This document shows, one piece after another, positions 9,205-16,860 of a stretch of 64,000 nt of DNA (its first letter is position 1; every line of letters begins with the position of its first letter). Under the pieces are notes generated by a model. The model made no database searches and was not told where the DNA came from. It worked only from the letters and a program-made list of their open reading frames with translations. Source of the stretch: Actinoplanes ianthinogenes (GTDB lineage: Bacteria > Actinomycetota > Actinomycetes > Mycobacteriales > Micromonosporaceae). The stretch lies in assembly GCF_018324205.1 (NCBI RefSeq), contig NZ_AP023356.1:5562001-5626000 (forward strand), in the 5' to 3' direction. A program made the position numbers and the translations under genes.

Positions 9205-9834
9205 TCAGGCGGACTCCGCCGTTTTGGTGCGCATCAGGAGCTGATACCGCATGACATAACGGCGAATGATCTTCGCCTGCCACTCCTCCGGGTCGTACAG
9301 CGCCACCATCTCCACCGAGAGCGGCCCGCGTACCGGCACCTGCTGGCGCATCGCGCTGGCCTTGATCACGGTGCCGGTCAGGTCCACCACGTCCGGCCCG
9401 AGCTGCACCTGCAACGCCACCTCGTGGCCGGGTCGCACCTCGACGTCGGTGAAGTGGGCGCGTACCGAGCGCTCGCTGATGTCGTGGATCCAGCCGATCG
9501 CGTCCGGCAGGTCCGGCCGGGTCATCACGACCGGCTCACCGCCGCCGCCGCGCACGTAGAGCCGGCTCTGGCTGATCTGCGGCTCGCCGATCAGCCGCAA
9601 CTCGGCCCGGTTCTCGTCGACCGCGGCGACCGCGGCGGACACCACGAACCGGCCCCGGGGCGCGGCCGACCAGCGCAGGGTCACCGTGGCGCCGGCGAGC
9701 GGCACCTGGGCACGGGGGAGCGAGACGGTCACGGCCGCGGCGGAGGCGGCCACGACACGGACACCGGGGTGGGTTTCGCCCCCGGCCTCCATCTCGATGC
9801 GTGAGCCGTCCTCGGGAAACAGGCTGCTGCTCAT
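9205..9834 (-). CDS. PilZ-domain protein (candidate c-di-GMP effector)
   Basis: A 209-residue cytoplasmic protein with a YcgR-like two-part layout: an N-terminal β-domain (residues 1–105) and a C-terminal PilZ-like domain. The C-terminal domain carries GWIHDISERSVRAHF at about residue 115, which corresponds to the (D/N)-x-S-x-x-G box of PilZ, but the Gly is replaced by Ser. The RxxxR arm is not clearly intact, so c-di-GMP binding needs testing. The ATG at 9834 follows a GGGGG ribosome site. The C-terminus (IIRRYVMRYQLLMR) is basic and amphipathic. A GGDEF–EAL protein at 44.6 kb could supply or remove the ligand. Confidence 0.68.
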   Translation of the reverse strand: MSSSLFPEDGSRIEMEAGGETHPGVRVVAASAAAVTVSLPRAQVPLAGATVTLRWSAAPRGRFVVSAAVAAVDENRAELRLIGEPQISQSRLYVRGGGGEPVVMTRPDLPDAIGWIHDISERSVRAHFTDVEVRPGHEVALQVQLGPDVVDLTGTVIKASAMRQQVPVRGPLSVEMVALYDPEEWQAKIIRRYVMRYQLLMRTKTAESA

Positions 9835-9872
9835 AGTGCCCCCTGTTTCGGCAGGCGGGCCGCGGTTTTGAG

Positions 9873-9944
9873 GCATACCGGCCGGTGAAGTTGGCCGGCG
9901 GGACGACGAACTCCATCGCATACCGGCCGGTGAAGTTGACCGGC
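9873..9944. repeat. Two direct copies of a hairpin-forming unit upstream of eno
   Basis: Two copies of a 27-base unit (9873–9899 and 9918–9944, period 45) differ at one position and begin gcataccggccggtgaag. The second copy folds into a perfect 9-bp stem (ccggccggt/accggccgg) with loop gaagttg; the first has a shorter stem. They lie between the start of the PilZ gene and eno, in the shared promoter region. Confidence 0.75.
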
Positions 9945-10051
9945 CGGGCGAACATGCGACAGGTGGGCTCGATACGCTCAGAGGCGTGGTCGGCCCGCAG
10001 GGTCGCGGACCGAAACGGTATTCGTACAACGCTTAGGGAGCGACACCACAA

Positions 10052-11335
10052 ATGGCCACCATTGAAGCGATCGTCGCCCGCGAGATCCTGGATTCCCGGG
10101 GCAACCCGACCGTCGAGGTCGAGGTCGGTCTGGACGACGGCACGGTCGGCCGCGCGGCGGTCCCGTCCGGCGCCTCCACCGGCGCGTTCGAGGCGCTCGA
10201 GCTGCGCGACGGCGACAAGGGCCGTTACCTCGGCAAGGGCGTGGAGAAGGCCGTCGCCAACATCGAGGACAAGATCGCCGACGAGCTGATCGGTTACGAG
10301 GCGAGCGAGCAGCGCCTGATCGACCAGAAGATGCTCGACCTGGACGGCACCGACACCAAGTCGGAGCTGGGCGCCAACGCGATCCTGGGCGTCTCCCTCG
10401 CGGTCGCCAAGGCCGCCGCGCTCTCCGCCGAGCTCCCGCTGTTCCGTTACGTCGGTGGCCCGAACGCCGCCGTCCTGCCGGTCCCGATGATGAACATCGT
10501 CAACGGTGGCGCCCACGCCGACTCGAACGTCGACGTGCAGGAGTTCATGATCGCCCCGATCGGTGCCCCGACCTTCCGCGAGGCCCTGCGCACCGGCGCC
10601 GAGGTCTACCACGCGCTCAAGTCGGTGCTGAAGAAGAAGGGCCTCTCCACCGGCCTGGGCGACGAGGGTGGCTTCGCGCCGAACCTGCCGGCCAACGCCG
10701 CCGCGCTGGACCTGATCGCCGAGGCCGTCCAGGCCGCCGGCTTCTCCCTGGGCAGCGACATCGTGCTGGCCATGGACGTCGCCGCGACCGAGTTCTACTC
10801 CGACGGGGCGTACGTCTTCGAGGGCTCGCCGAAGTCGACCGACGAGATGATCGCCTACTACGCGAAGCTCGCCGCCGACTACCCGATCGTCTCCATCGAG
10901 GACCCGCTGGCCGAGGACGACTGGGCCGGCTGGAGCTCGCTCACCGAGCAGCTCGGCAACAAGATCCAGATCGTCGGCGACGACCTGTTCGTCACCAACC
11001 CGCAGCGCATCGCGCGCGGCATCGCCGAGGCAGCCGGCAACGCGGTCCTGGTCAAGGTGAACCAGATCGGCTCGCTGACCGAGACCCTGGACGCCGTGGA
11101 CCTGGCCCACCGGGCCGGCTTCAAGACGATGATGTCGCACCGCTCCGGTGAGACCGAGGACACCACGATCGCCGACCTGGCCGTCGCGGTCGGCTCGGGC
11201 CAGATCAAGACCGGCGCCCCGGCCCGCTCGGACCGCGTCGCCAAGTACAACCAGCTCCTGCGCATCGAGGAGCAGCTGGAGAGCGCCGCCCGGTACGCCG
11301 GTGCGGGCGCGTTCCCGCGTTACCGGGTCGCGTAA
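10052..11335 (+). CDS. eno: Enolase
   Basis: A 427-residue glycolytic enzyme converting 2-phosphoglycerate to phosphoenolpyruvate, normal length. Visible signatures are the N-terminal SGASTGAFEALELRD loop, GDEGGFAPNL, the metal-binding region SIEDPLAEDDW with VGDDLFVTNP, the catalytic Lys in VLVKVNQIGSLTE, and the enolase signature SHRSGETEDTTIADLAV. The ATG at 10052 follows GGGAG. Codon use is strongly optimised (rich in GTC, AAG and CTC) compared with its neighbours, consistent with high expression. A hairpin follows the stop, and ftsB/divIC lies downstream as in mycobacteria. Confidence 0.98.
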   Translation: MATIEAIVAREILDSRGNPTVEVEVGLDDGTVGRAAVPSGASTGAFEALELRDGDKGRYLGKGVEKAVANIEDKIADELIGYEASEQRLIDQKMLDLDGTDTKSELGANAILGVSLAVAKAAALSAELPLFRYVGGPNAAVLPVPMMNIVNGGAHADSNVDVQEFMIAPIGAPTFREALRTGAEVYHALKSVLKKKGLSTGLGDEGGFAPNLPANAAALDLIAEAVQAAGFSLGSDIVLAMDVAATEFYSDGAYVFEGSPKSTDEMIAYYAKLAADYPIVSIEDPLAEDDWAGWSSLTEQLGNKIQIVGDDLFVTNPQRIARGIAEAAGNAVLVKVNQIGSLTETLDAVDLAHRAGFKTMMSHRSGETEDTTIADLAVAVGSGQIKTGAPARSDRVAKYNQLLRIEEQLESAARYAGAGAFPRYRVA

Positions 11336-11359
11336 CACCGGACCGGCAGATCATGGAGT

Positions 11360-11387
11360 GTGGCACCCACCCGCCGGCGGGTGCCAC
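11360..11387 (+). terminator. Hairpin downstream of eno
   Basis: Perfect 9-bp arms gtggcaccc/gggtgccac enclose acccgccggc, 24 bases after the eno stop. It may be a terminator or an attenuator allowing some readthrough into ftsB/divIC. Confidence 0.65.
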
Positions 11388-11425
11388 AATCCGTGACGGT
11401 CGCATCGAGCGGGGGGAGGGGTGAG

Positions 11426-12022
11426 ATGACGCAGCGGCGCATGCCGAGCGGTCAGGGCCCGTCCCGCCGCACGGGTGGCGCGAGCGGCCGTCCCGGCACG
11501 TCCCGGACCCGGGCGACCGGTCCGATCCGGACCGAGGCCCGCCCGACCGTCCGGGTCCCGTCGCGCACCGCCCGGCCGGCCGGCTCCCGGCGCACGTCGC
11601 AGTCCGGCGGCCCGGCCGCCAAGCGCACCGCCGCGCCCCGCCCACGCTCGCTGACCAGCCGCGCCACCGTGCTTCTCGCGATCTTCGTGGTCCTCGCTCT
11701 GGCCTACACCTACCCGCTGCGGGTCTATTTGCAGCAGGAGGCGCAGATCGCGGAGATGGAGCAAGCGCAGTCCGCCCAAGCGGCCAAGATCGCCGAGACC
11801 CGCAAGGAACTGGCGAAATGGCGAGACGACGACTACATCCGGATCCAGGCCCGGGAGCAGAACTTCTTCGTGCGCCCCGGTGAGACGCCGCTGCGGGTCT
11901 ATTCCGACCCGGACGCCGCGGCCCGTGAGTCCGATCAGAAATCCCCGGCGGCCGCTCCCGACCGCTGGTACGACACGCTGTGGCACAGCGTCCAAGCCGC
12001 CAACGCGGAGCCCTCGAACTGA
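11426..12022 (+). CDS. FtsB/DivIC septum-formation initiator protein
   Basis: A 198-residue single-pass membrane protein of the divisome. Residues 1–75 form a basic, Arg/Pro/Ser-rich disordered cytoplasmic tail. One transmembrane helix follows at about 80–97 (TVLLAIFVVLALAYTYPL), then a coiled coil from about 100 to 130 (QEAQIAEMEQAQSAQAAKIAETR, split here for reference) and the family segment REQNFFVRPGETPLRVY. FtsB/DivIC pairs with FtsL and FtsQ at the septum. It has an unusually strong ribosome site (GGGGGGAGGGG) and corresponds in position to Rv1024. Its TGA overlaps the ATG of the DUF501 gene. Confidence 0.9.
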   Translation: MTQRRMPSGQGPSRRTGGASGRPGTSRTRATGPIRTEARPTVRVPSRTARPAGSRRTSQSGGPAAKRTAAPRPRSLTSRATVLLAIFVVLALAYTYPLRVYLQQEAQIAEMEQAQSAQAAKIAETRKELAKWRDDDYIRIQAREQNFFVRPGETPLRVYSDPDAAARESDQKSPAAAPDRWYDTLWHSVQAANAEPSN

Positions 12023-12522
12023 TGGAAGCACCGACCCCCGCCGACCTCGACATCGTGGCGGCCCAGCTCGGCCGCCGCCCCCGCGGCACCCGGGCGATCG
12101 CGCACCGCTGCCCGTGCGGCAACCCGGACGTGGTGGAGACCTCGCCCCGGCTGGACGACGGCACGCCGTTCCCGACCATGTATTACCTGACCTGCCCGCA
12201 CGCCACCGCCGCCTGCTCCCGGCTGGAGTCGGCCGGCGTGATGCGCGACATGCAGGAGCGGCTGAGCACCGACCCGGAGCTGGCCGCGCACTACGCCCGG
12301 GCGCACCAGGACTACCTGGACCGCCGCCAGGCGATCGACGACGTGCCGGAGATCCACGACATCTCGGCCGGCGGCATGCCGGACCGGGTGAAGTGCCTGC
12401 ACGTGCACCTCGGGCACGCGCTCGCGGCCGGCCGCGGGGTGAACCCGTTCGGCGACGAGGTGCGCGACGCCGTCGAGCCGTGGTGGGCCGAGGGCCCCTG
12501 CGTCAAGCGCGACGAATGCTGA
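12022..12522 (+). CDS. DUF501 family protein
   Basis: A 166-residue cytoplasmic protein of the actinobacterial DUF501 family (position of Rv1025). A Cys-rich N-terminal part, HRCPCGNPDVVETSP and LTCPHATAACSRLES, could bind metal. The C-terminal half has the family motif ISAGGMPDRVKCLHVHLGHALAAG. Function is unknown. Its start overlaps the stop of the division gene by one base and its stop overlaps the next start, so this is one translationally coupled operon. Confidence 0.88.
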   Translation: MEAPTPADLDIVAAQLGRRPRGTRAIAHRCPCGNPDVVETSPRLDDGTPFPTMYYLTCPHATAACSRLESAGVMRDMQERLSTDPELAAHYARAHQDYLDRRQAIDDVPEIHDISAGGMPDRVKCLHVHLGHALAAGRGVNPFGDEVRDAVEPWWAEGPCVKRDEC

Positions 12523-13010
12523 TCCGCCGCGCCCGGACCGGGGACGTCAAGGCGATCCGTGCCCTGGTCGACACGTACACCACGGACCGGCGGCTGCTCA
12601 GCAAGGCGACGGTCACCCTCTACGAGTCGGTCCAGGAGTTCTGGGTGGCGGCCGACGAGGACGGCACGGTCACCGGCTGCGGTGCCCTGCACGTGATGTG
12701 GGAGGACCTGGCCGAGATTCGCACCGTCGCGGTGCACCCGGACAAGCGCGGTCACAAGATCGGCCACAAGATCGTCGCGGCGCTTCTCGACCAGGCGCGC
12801 GAGTTGGGCGTACGCCGAGTCTTCTGCCTCACCTTCGAGACCGGGTTCTTCGGCTCCTTCGGGTTCACCGAGATCGACGGGGCGCCGGTGCCGCACGCCG
12901 TCTACGAGCAGCTGCTGCGCTCCTACGACGAGGGCGTCGCCGAGTTCCTGGACCTGGAGCGGGTCAAGCCGAACACGCTGGGGAACAAGCGAATGCTGCT
13001 GCACCTATGA
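12516..13010 (+). CDS. argA: Amino-acid (glutamate) N-acetyltransferase, ArgA type
   Basis: A 164-residue GNAT enzyme that acetylates L-glutamate from acetyl-CoA, the first step of arginine synthesis. It matches the short actinobacterial ArgA (Rv2747 of M. tuberculosis) through most of its length: VDTYTTDRRLL, LYESVQEFWVA, GCGALHVMWEDLAEIRTVAV, the acetyl-CoA loop RGHKIGHKIV, CLTFETGFFGSFGFTEI and the C-terminal GVAEFLDLERVKPNTLGNKRM. It overlaps the DUF501 gene by 7 bases and the ppx start by 4. In mycobacteria argA lies elsewhere, so its insertion into the DUF501–ppx pair is notable. Confidence 0.88.
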   Translation: MLIRRARTGDVKAIRALVDTYTTDRRLLSKATVTLYESVQEFWVAADEDGTVTGCGALHVMWEDLAEIRTVAVHPDKRGHKIGHKIVAALLDQARELGVRRVFCLTFETGFFGSFGFTEIDGAPVPHAVYEQLLRSYDEGVAEFLDLERVKPNTLGNKRMLLHL

Positions 13011-13936
13011 AGGCGGGCGCCGTACCCGTGCGGGTCGCCGCCATCGACTGCGGGACGAACGCGATCCGCCTGCTGATCGCCGACGTCGACGGTGACCGGC
13101 TGACCGACGTCAGCCGCCGGATGGAGATCGTCCGGCTGGGCGAGGGCGTGGACCGTACCGGGATGCTGTCGCCTGCCGCGATCGAGCGGACCCGGGCCGC
13201 GCTCGCGGACTACGCCGCGGAGATCGCCGCCGCCGGCGTCCGGCGGACCCGGATGTGCGCCACCTCGGCCTCCCGGGACGCGTCGAACGCGCAGGACTTC
13301 CGGGACATGGTGCGCGGCGTGCTCGGCATCGACCCCGAGGTGATCACCGGCGAGGAGGAGGCCACCCTCTCCTTCCTCGGCGCCGTCAAGGGGCTCGACG
13401 CCCCCGGCCCCTACCTGGTCTTCGACCTGGGCGGTGGCTCCACCGAGTTCGTCACCGGCACGGACACCGTCGAGCGGGCGATCTCGATGGACATCGGCTG
13501 CGTCCGGATGACCGAGCGGCACCTGCACGGCGACCCGCCGGCCGCGGACGAGCTCGCGGCGGCCGAGAAGGACGTCACGGCGGCCGTGGACACCGCCCTG
13601 GCGGCCGTCTCCGGCCGGGCGGCGCGCACCCTGGTCGGCCTGGCCGGCACGGTCGCCACCGTCGCGGCCCTGGCGCACGACCTGCCCGAGTACGACTCGG
13701 CCCGCATCCACCACAGCCGGGTCAGCCGGGACGAGGTCAGCCGGGTCACCGACGAGCTGCTGCGGATGACGGTCGAGCAGCGGCGGGCGCTGCCGGTGAT
13801 GCACCCGGGCCGGGCCGATGTGATCGGCGGTGGGGCGCTGATCATGCGCGTCGTCATGGAGCGCTCCGGCCATCAGACGGTGATCGCCTCGGAGCACGAC
13901 ATCCTCGACGGGATCGCTTTCGGTCTGGCCGTCTGA
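13007..13936 (+). CDS. ppx: Ppx/GppA exopolyphosphatase
   Basis: A 309-residue member of the ASKHA phosphotransferase superfamily that releases phosphate from polyphosphate or pppGpp. Phosphate-binding loops are visible: AAIDCGTNAIRLLIAD at the N-terminus, TGEEEATLSFLG, and VFDLGGGSTEFV in the middle, then VGLAGTVATVAAL. At about 310 residues it is the short actinobacterial form without the C-terminal HD domain of E. coli Ppx. The start ATG overlaps the argA stop (ATGA). It corresponds to Rv1026. It is functionally linked to ppk2 and the CYTH–CHAD gene at 33–35.5 kb. Confidence 0.92.
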   Translation: MKAGAVPVRVAAIDCGTNAIRLLIADVDGDRLTDVSRRMEIVRLGEGVDRTGMLSPAAIERTRAALADYAAEIAAAGVRRTRMCATSASRDASNAQDFRDMVRGVLGIDPEVITGEEEATLSFLGAVKGLDAPGPYLVFDLGGGSTEFVTGTDTVERAISMDIGCVRMTERHLHGDPPAADELAAAEKDVTAAVDTALAAVSGRAARTLVGLAGTVATVAALAHDLPEYDSARIHHSRVSRDEVSRVTDELLRMTVEQRRALPVMHPGRADVIGGGALIMRVVMERSGHQTVIASEHDILDGIAFGLAV

Positions 13937-14164
13937 CGCACCGGACCTCCCCCGAACGGGCGGGCCGGATTGCCGGTTCGGCCACTTTTCGTCACCCCCG
14001 TGTTGCGGGAGGGGCACCCTGCGTCATTTTCCCAGGAAAGTCTCAGGGCGCGTTCTGTGATCGTCGATAACCGCAGGTGAAGTGGGGTCGCGCGATCCAT
14101 CGGCGGGTCGTTATCCTCGCCTGCCAAGCGATCGGGCATCGATCGTGCGTGAAAGGAAGCGACA

Positions 14165-14708
14165 ATGTCGAACCCGGTCGAGCCGAACCCGTACGGCGCG
14201 AACGTCCCGCCCGCCCCCGGCGGCCAGGCCTTCCCGCCGCCGAACGCCGGCGCTCCCGGTTACCCGCCGGCCCCCGGCGCCACGGGCTTCCCGCCGGCCG
14301 GTGGCGCCCCGGGCTTCCCGCCCGCCCCCCGGCATGCCGCCGGCCGCGCCGAAGAAGTCGGCCGGCAAGAAGGTGCTCAGCATCCTCGGCGTGATCGCCG
14401 TGATCATCGTGATCGCCGGGCTGAAGTTCGGCCTGCGCACCGCGCTCGCCTCGGACCCGACCGAGGACGCCAAGGTCGGCGACTGCATCTCGGTGAACAG
14501 CGCGCTCAAGGACGAGGCGTCGGACACCGACGCCAAGATCGTCGAGTGCTCCTCGTCGGACGCCAAGTTCACCGTGATCGGCCGCGTCGACGGCGTCAGC
14601 GACGTGAACAGCACCGCGTGTGACAAGTTCTTCAAGGAGGGCGAGGAGGGCGCCGTGCTCTCCAGCGACAAGGGCAAGGGCTACCTGCTCTGCGTGAAGA
14701 CCAAGTAA
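14165..14708 (+). pseudogene. Pro/Gly-rich single-pass membrane protein, frame broken in a C6 run
   Basis: The ATG at 14165 follows a good AAGGAAG site and opens a Pro/Gly-rich tail with repeats of the type GYPPAPG/GFPPAGG. At six Cs (14325–14330) the reading switches: after the run the sensible protein is one frame over, starting GMPPAAPKKSAGKK and continuing through a transmembrane helix (ILGVIAVIIVIAGLKFGL) and an extracytoplasmic domain with four Cys. Five Cs would give one continuous protein of about 180 residues. This is a sequencing or assembly error, a true frameshift or a slippage site. An ATG at 14334 could still start the membrane part. The family resembles actinobacterial LppU/DUF4190-like proteins; function unknown. 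Confidence 0.75.
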
Positions 14709-14726
14709 GGCACCTCGCGGAGGTCC

Positions 14727-14763
14727 CCGGGGGTGGTGCGTCGTCACGGCGTGCCACCCCCGG
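14727..14763 (+). terminator. Hairpin before the uracil-DNA glycosylase gene
   Basis: Perfect 10-bp arms ccgggggtgg/ccacccccgg with a 17-base loop, 19 bases after the preceding stop and ending 15 bases before the next start. Confidence 0.6.
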
Positions 14764-14778
14764 TGGCATTCTGGTCCG

Positions 14779-15531
14779 GTGCAACCGTCCGAGGGCTCAC
14801 CGCGTACCCCAGAAGGGGTTGCCGCACAGGCGGCCGCGGCCGCCTCGCTGACCGCGCTCGACGCCCGCGTCGCGGATTGTTTCGCCTGTCCCCGCCTGGT
14901 CGCGTGGCGCACCGACGTCGCCACCGTGAAACGCGCCGCGTTCCGTGACCAGCAGTACTGGGGGCGCCCGGTGCCCGGCTTCGGCCCGGCCGACGCCTCG
15001 ATCGGCATCCTCGGCCTCGCGCCCGCCGCGCACGGCGGCAACCGGACCGGCCGGATCTTCACCGGCGACCGCTCCGGTGACGTGCTCTTCGCCGCCCTGC
15101 ACCGGGCCGGCCTGGCCAACCAGCCGACCAGCGTCGCCGCCGACGACGGCCTGGCGTTGCGGCACACCCGGATCTTCGCGGCGGTCCGCTGCGCGCCGCC
15201 GGACAACAAACCCACCCCGGAGGAGCGCGACACGTGCGCGCCCTGGTTCCAGCGTGAGCTGACGCTCATCAAACCCACCCTGAAGGCTGTGGTCACGCTG
15301 GGCGCGTTCGCCTGGGCCGCCTGGTGGCCGGCAATGCGATTCGCGTACGCCGTGAGCCCGCCCGTCCCCCGTCCGAAATTCGGGCACGGCGCCGAGGTGC
15401 ACCTGCCCGGCGTGCCCCCGGTGCTGGGCTGCTTCCACGTCAGCCAGCAGAACACCTTCACCGGACGGCTCACCCCCGCCATGCTCGACGAGGTGTTCAC
15501 CCGTGCGAAGGATCTGGCGGGCCTGGCATGA
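14779..15531 (+). CDS. Family 5 uracil-DNA glycosylase (UDGb), Fe-S
   Basis: A 250-residue base-excision repair enzyme that removes uracil and other deaminated bases from DNA. Motif A is GLAPAAHGGNRTGRIFTGD (about residues 79–97), lacking the activating Asp/Asn of family 1, as is typical of UDGb. The motif near the C-terminus is HVSQQNTFTG. Four Cys at about 34, 37, 138 and 153 match the [4Fe-4S] ligands of family 4/5 enzymes. The start is a GTG without a clear ribosome site. It is the first gene after a hairpin and is followed by the DUF4129 operon. Confidence 0.92.
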   Translation: MQPSEGSPRTPEGVAAQAAAAASLTALDARVADCFACPRLVAWRTDVATVKRAAFRDQQYWGRPVPGFGPADASIGILGLAPAAHGGNRTGRIFTGDRSGDVLFAALHRAGLANQPTSVAADDGLALRHTRIFAAVRCAPPDNKPTPEERDTCAPWFQRELTLIKPTLKAVVTLGAFAWAAWWPAMRFAYAVSPPVPRPKFGHGAEVHLPGVPPVLGCFHVSQQNTFTGRLTPAMLDEVFTRAKDLAGLA

Positions 15532-15582
15532 TGCGAGACCTGTCCGGTTCCCTCCTCGAGTCACGGATCTGAAACCGCCCGC

Positions 15583-16275
15583 ATGGACCTCATGATCGTG
15601 CGCCGTTGGTGGCCGCTGGCCGCCGTCATCGGGCTGCTCTTCGTGCTCTCGCTGGCCGCCACCCGGTCCGCGCCGCAGCTGGACCGGATCACCCCGCGGA
15701 CCACCGCGACGCCCACCCAGGCGCCGCTGCTGCCGCCGACCCAGCACCCGACGCTGGAGCAGAGCGCGCCGCCGCAGGCCGAGCCCGCCCAGGGACTGCC
15801 GGACTGGATCGGCACCGCGACCACCGTGATCCTGGTGATCCTGGTCGTCGTCATGGTGGTCGTGCTCTCCTGGGCGCTGATCCGCGACGCCGGCCGCCGG
15901 CGGAGGAACCGGACCGGCCGCCGTGTCCCGCGCCGCGCCGGGCAGACCGCCGAGGACCTGGTCGCCGCGCTGGACGCGGGCCTGGAGGAGCTCTCCGACA
16001 CCGACCGCGACCCGCGCCGCGCGGTGATCGCCTGCTGGGTGCGCCTGGAGCAGGCGGCCGCCGCGGCCGGCACCCCGCGGCACCCCGGCGACAGCCCCAC
16101 CGACCTGGTCGGCCGGTTGCTCGCCGAGCAGCAGGTGGACGCGACCGTGCTGGCCGCGCTCATGGAGGTGTACCGGGAGGCGCGGTATGCCACGCACGCC
16201 GTCGACGACCGGATGCGCCAGCAGGCCCGGTACGCGCTGGAGCGCTTGCGGGCCGACCTGGGGGCGCTGACATGA
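15583..16275 (+). CDS. DUF4129 domain membrane protein
   Basis: A 230-residue protein with two transmembrane helices: residues about 8–26 and 80–100 (TVILVILVVVMVVVLSWAL). A Pro-rich extracytoplasmic loop lies between them, and a C-terminal cytoplasmic DUF4129 domain (about 120–230) contains DPRRAVIACWVRLEQAA and VYREARYATHAVDD. DUF4129 often forms the C-terminus of transglutaminase-like proteins beside MoxR–DUF58 genes; here it stands alone. Its stop overlaps the next start, beginning a five-gene operon that runs to 19.7 kb. The molecular role is unknown; envelope-associated assembly is an inference from the MoxR context. Confidence 0.82.
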   Translation: MDLMIVRRWWPLAAVIGLLFVLSLAATRSAPQLDRITPRTTATPTQAPLLPPTQHPTLEQSAPPQAEPAQGLPDWIGTATTVILVILVVVMVVVLSWALIRDAGRRRRNRTGRRVPRRAGQTAEDLVAALDAGLEELSDTDRDPRRAVIACWVRLEQAAAAAGTPRHPGDSPTDLVGRLLAEQQVDATVLAALMEVYREARYATHAVDDRMRQQARYALERLRADLGALT

Positions 16276-16847
16276 GCGATGAGGGGCTCAGCGGACTGTT
16301 CTCCGACGGTGGCGCGCCGGCGAGGGAGACCGCGCCGCGGATGCGCCGGCGGCGCTCGCCGGCCGCCCGGATCGTCGGCAACGTGGTCCTGGTCGCCGCG
16401 GCCACCGTGGTCGTGGTGGCCGCGCTGCGGGCCGGCTCGGTGCGCGCCCCGCTGCTGCTGGTGATCGCCCTGATCGCCGGACTGCGCCTGGTCACCATCG
16501 CGGCCGCGGCGGTCCGTCCGCCGAAACGCGGTAAGGGCGGCGCGGGCGCCGGCGGCGGCTCGGCCCGGGCCACCGACTCGCTGCGGGCCACCGTGCGCCG
16601 CTGGGAGCGGACACTGGACAAGGCGCACTCCGACCCGGACACCTATGCGCGTAACGTTCTGCCGGTGCTCGGTGAGATCGCCGACGAGCGGCTGCGGCTG
16701 CGCCACGGCCTGACCCGGACCAGCGATCCGCGTCGCGCCCGGGAACTGCTCGGCGAACAGGCCTGGGCGGTGCTCGCCGACCCCGGCCGGCGCGGGCTCA
16801 AGACGCGGGACCTGGAGACGTACGTGCAAGCGATGGAACGACTGTGA
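16272..16847 (+). CDS. Two-helix membrane protein of unknown function
   Basis: A 191-residue protein. After an Arg-rich N-terminus there are two closely spaced hydrophobic helices (about residues 34–52 and 57–78), a Gly/Ala linker, and a soluble α-helical domain (SLRATVRRWERTLDKAHSDPD…RGLKTRDLETYVQAMERL). I recognise no named domain. It overlaps the DUF4129 stop by 4 bases and precedes MoxR by 13, so it is part of the same operon and probably a subunit or regulator of that system. Confidence 0.78.
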   Translation: MSDEGLSGLFSDGGAPARETAPRMRRRRSPAARIVGNVVLVAAATVVVVAALRAGSVRAPLLLVIALIAGLRLVTIAAAAVRPPKRGKGGAGAGGGSARATDSLRATVRRWERTLDKAHSDPDTYARNVLPVLGEIADERLRLRHGLTRTSDPRRARELLGEQAWAVLADPGRRGLKTRDLETYVQAMERL

Positions 16848-16860
16848 GAAAGGTGCGCCG

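Noticed and set aside
9536..11338. 600-codon minus-strand frame opposite eno
   Set aside because: Mirror of a highly biased enolase gene; no protein features.
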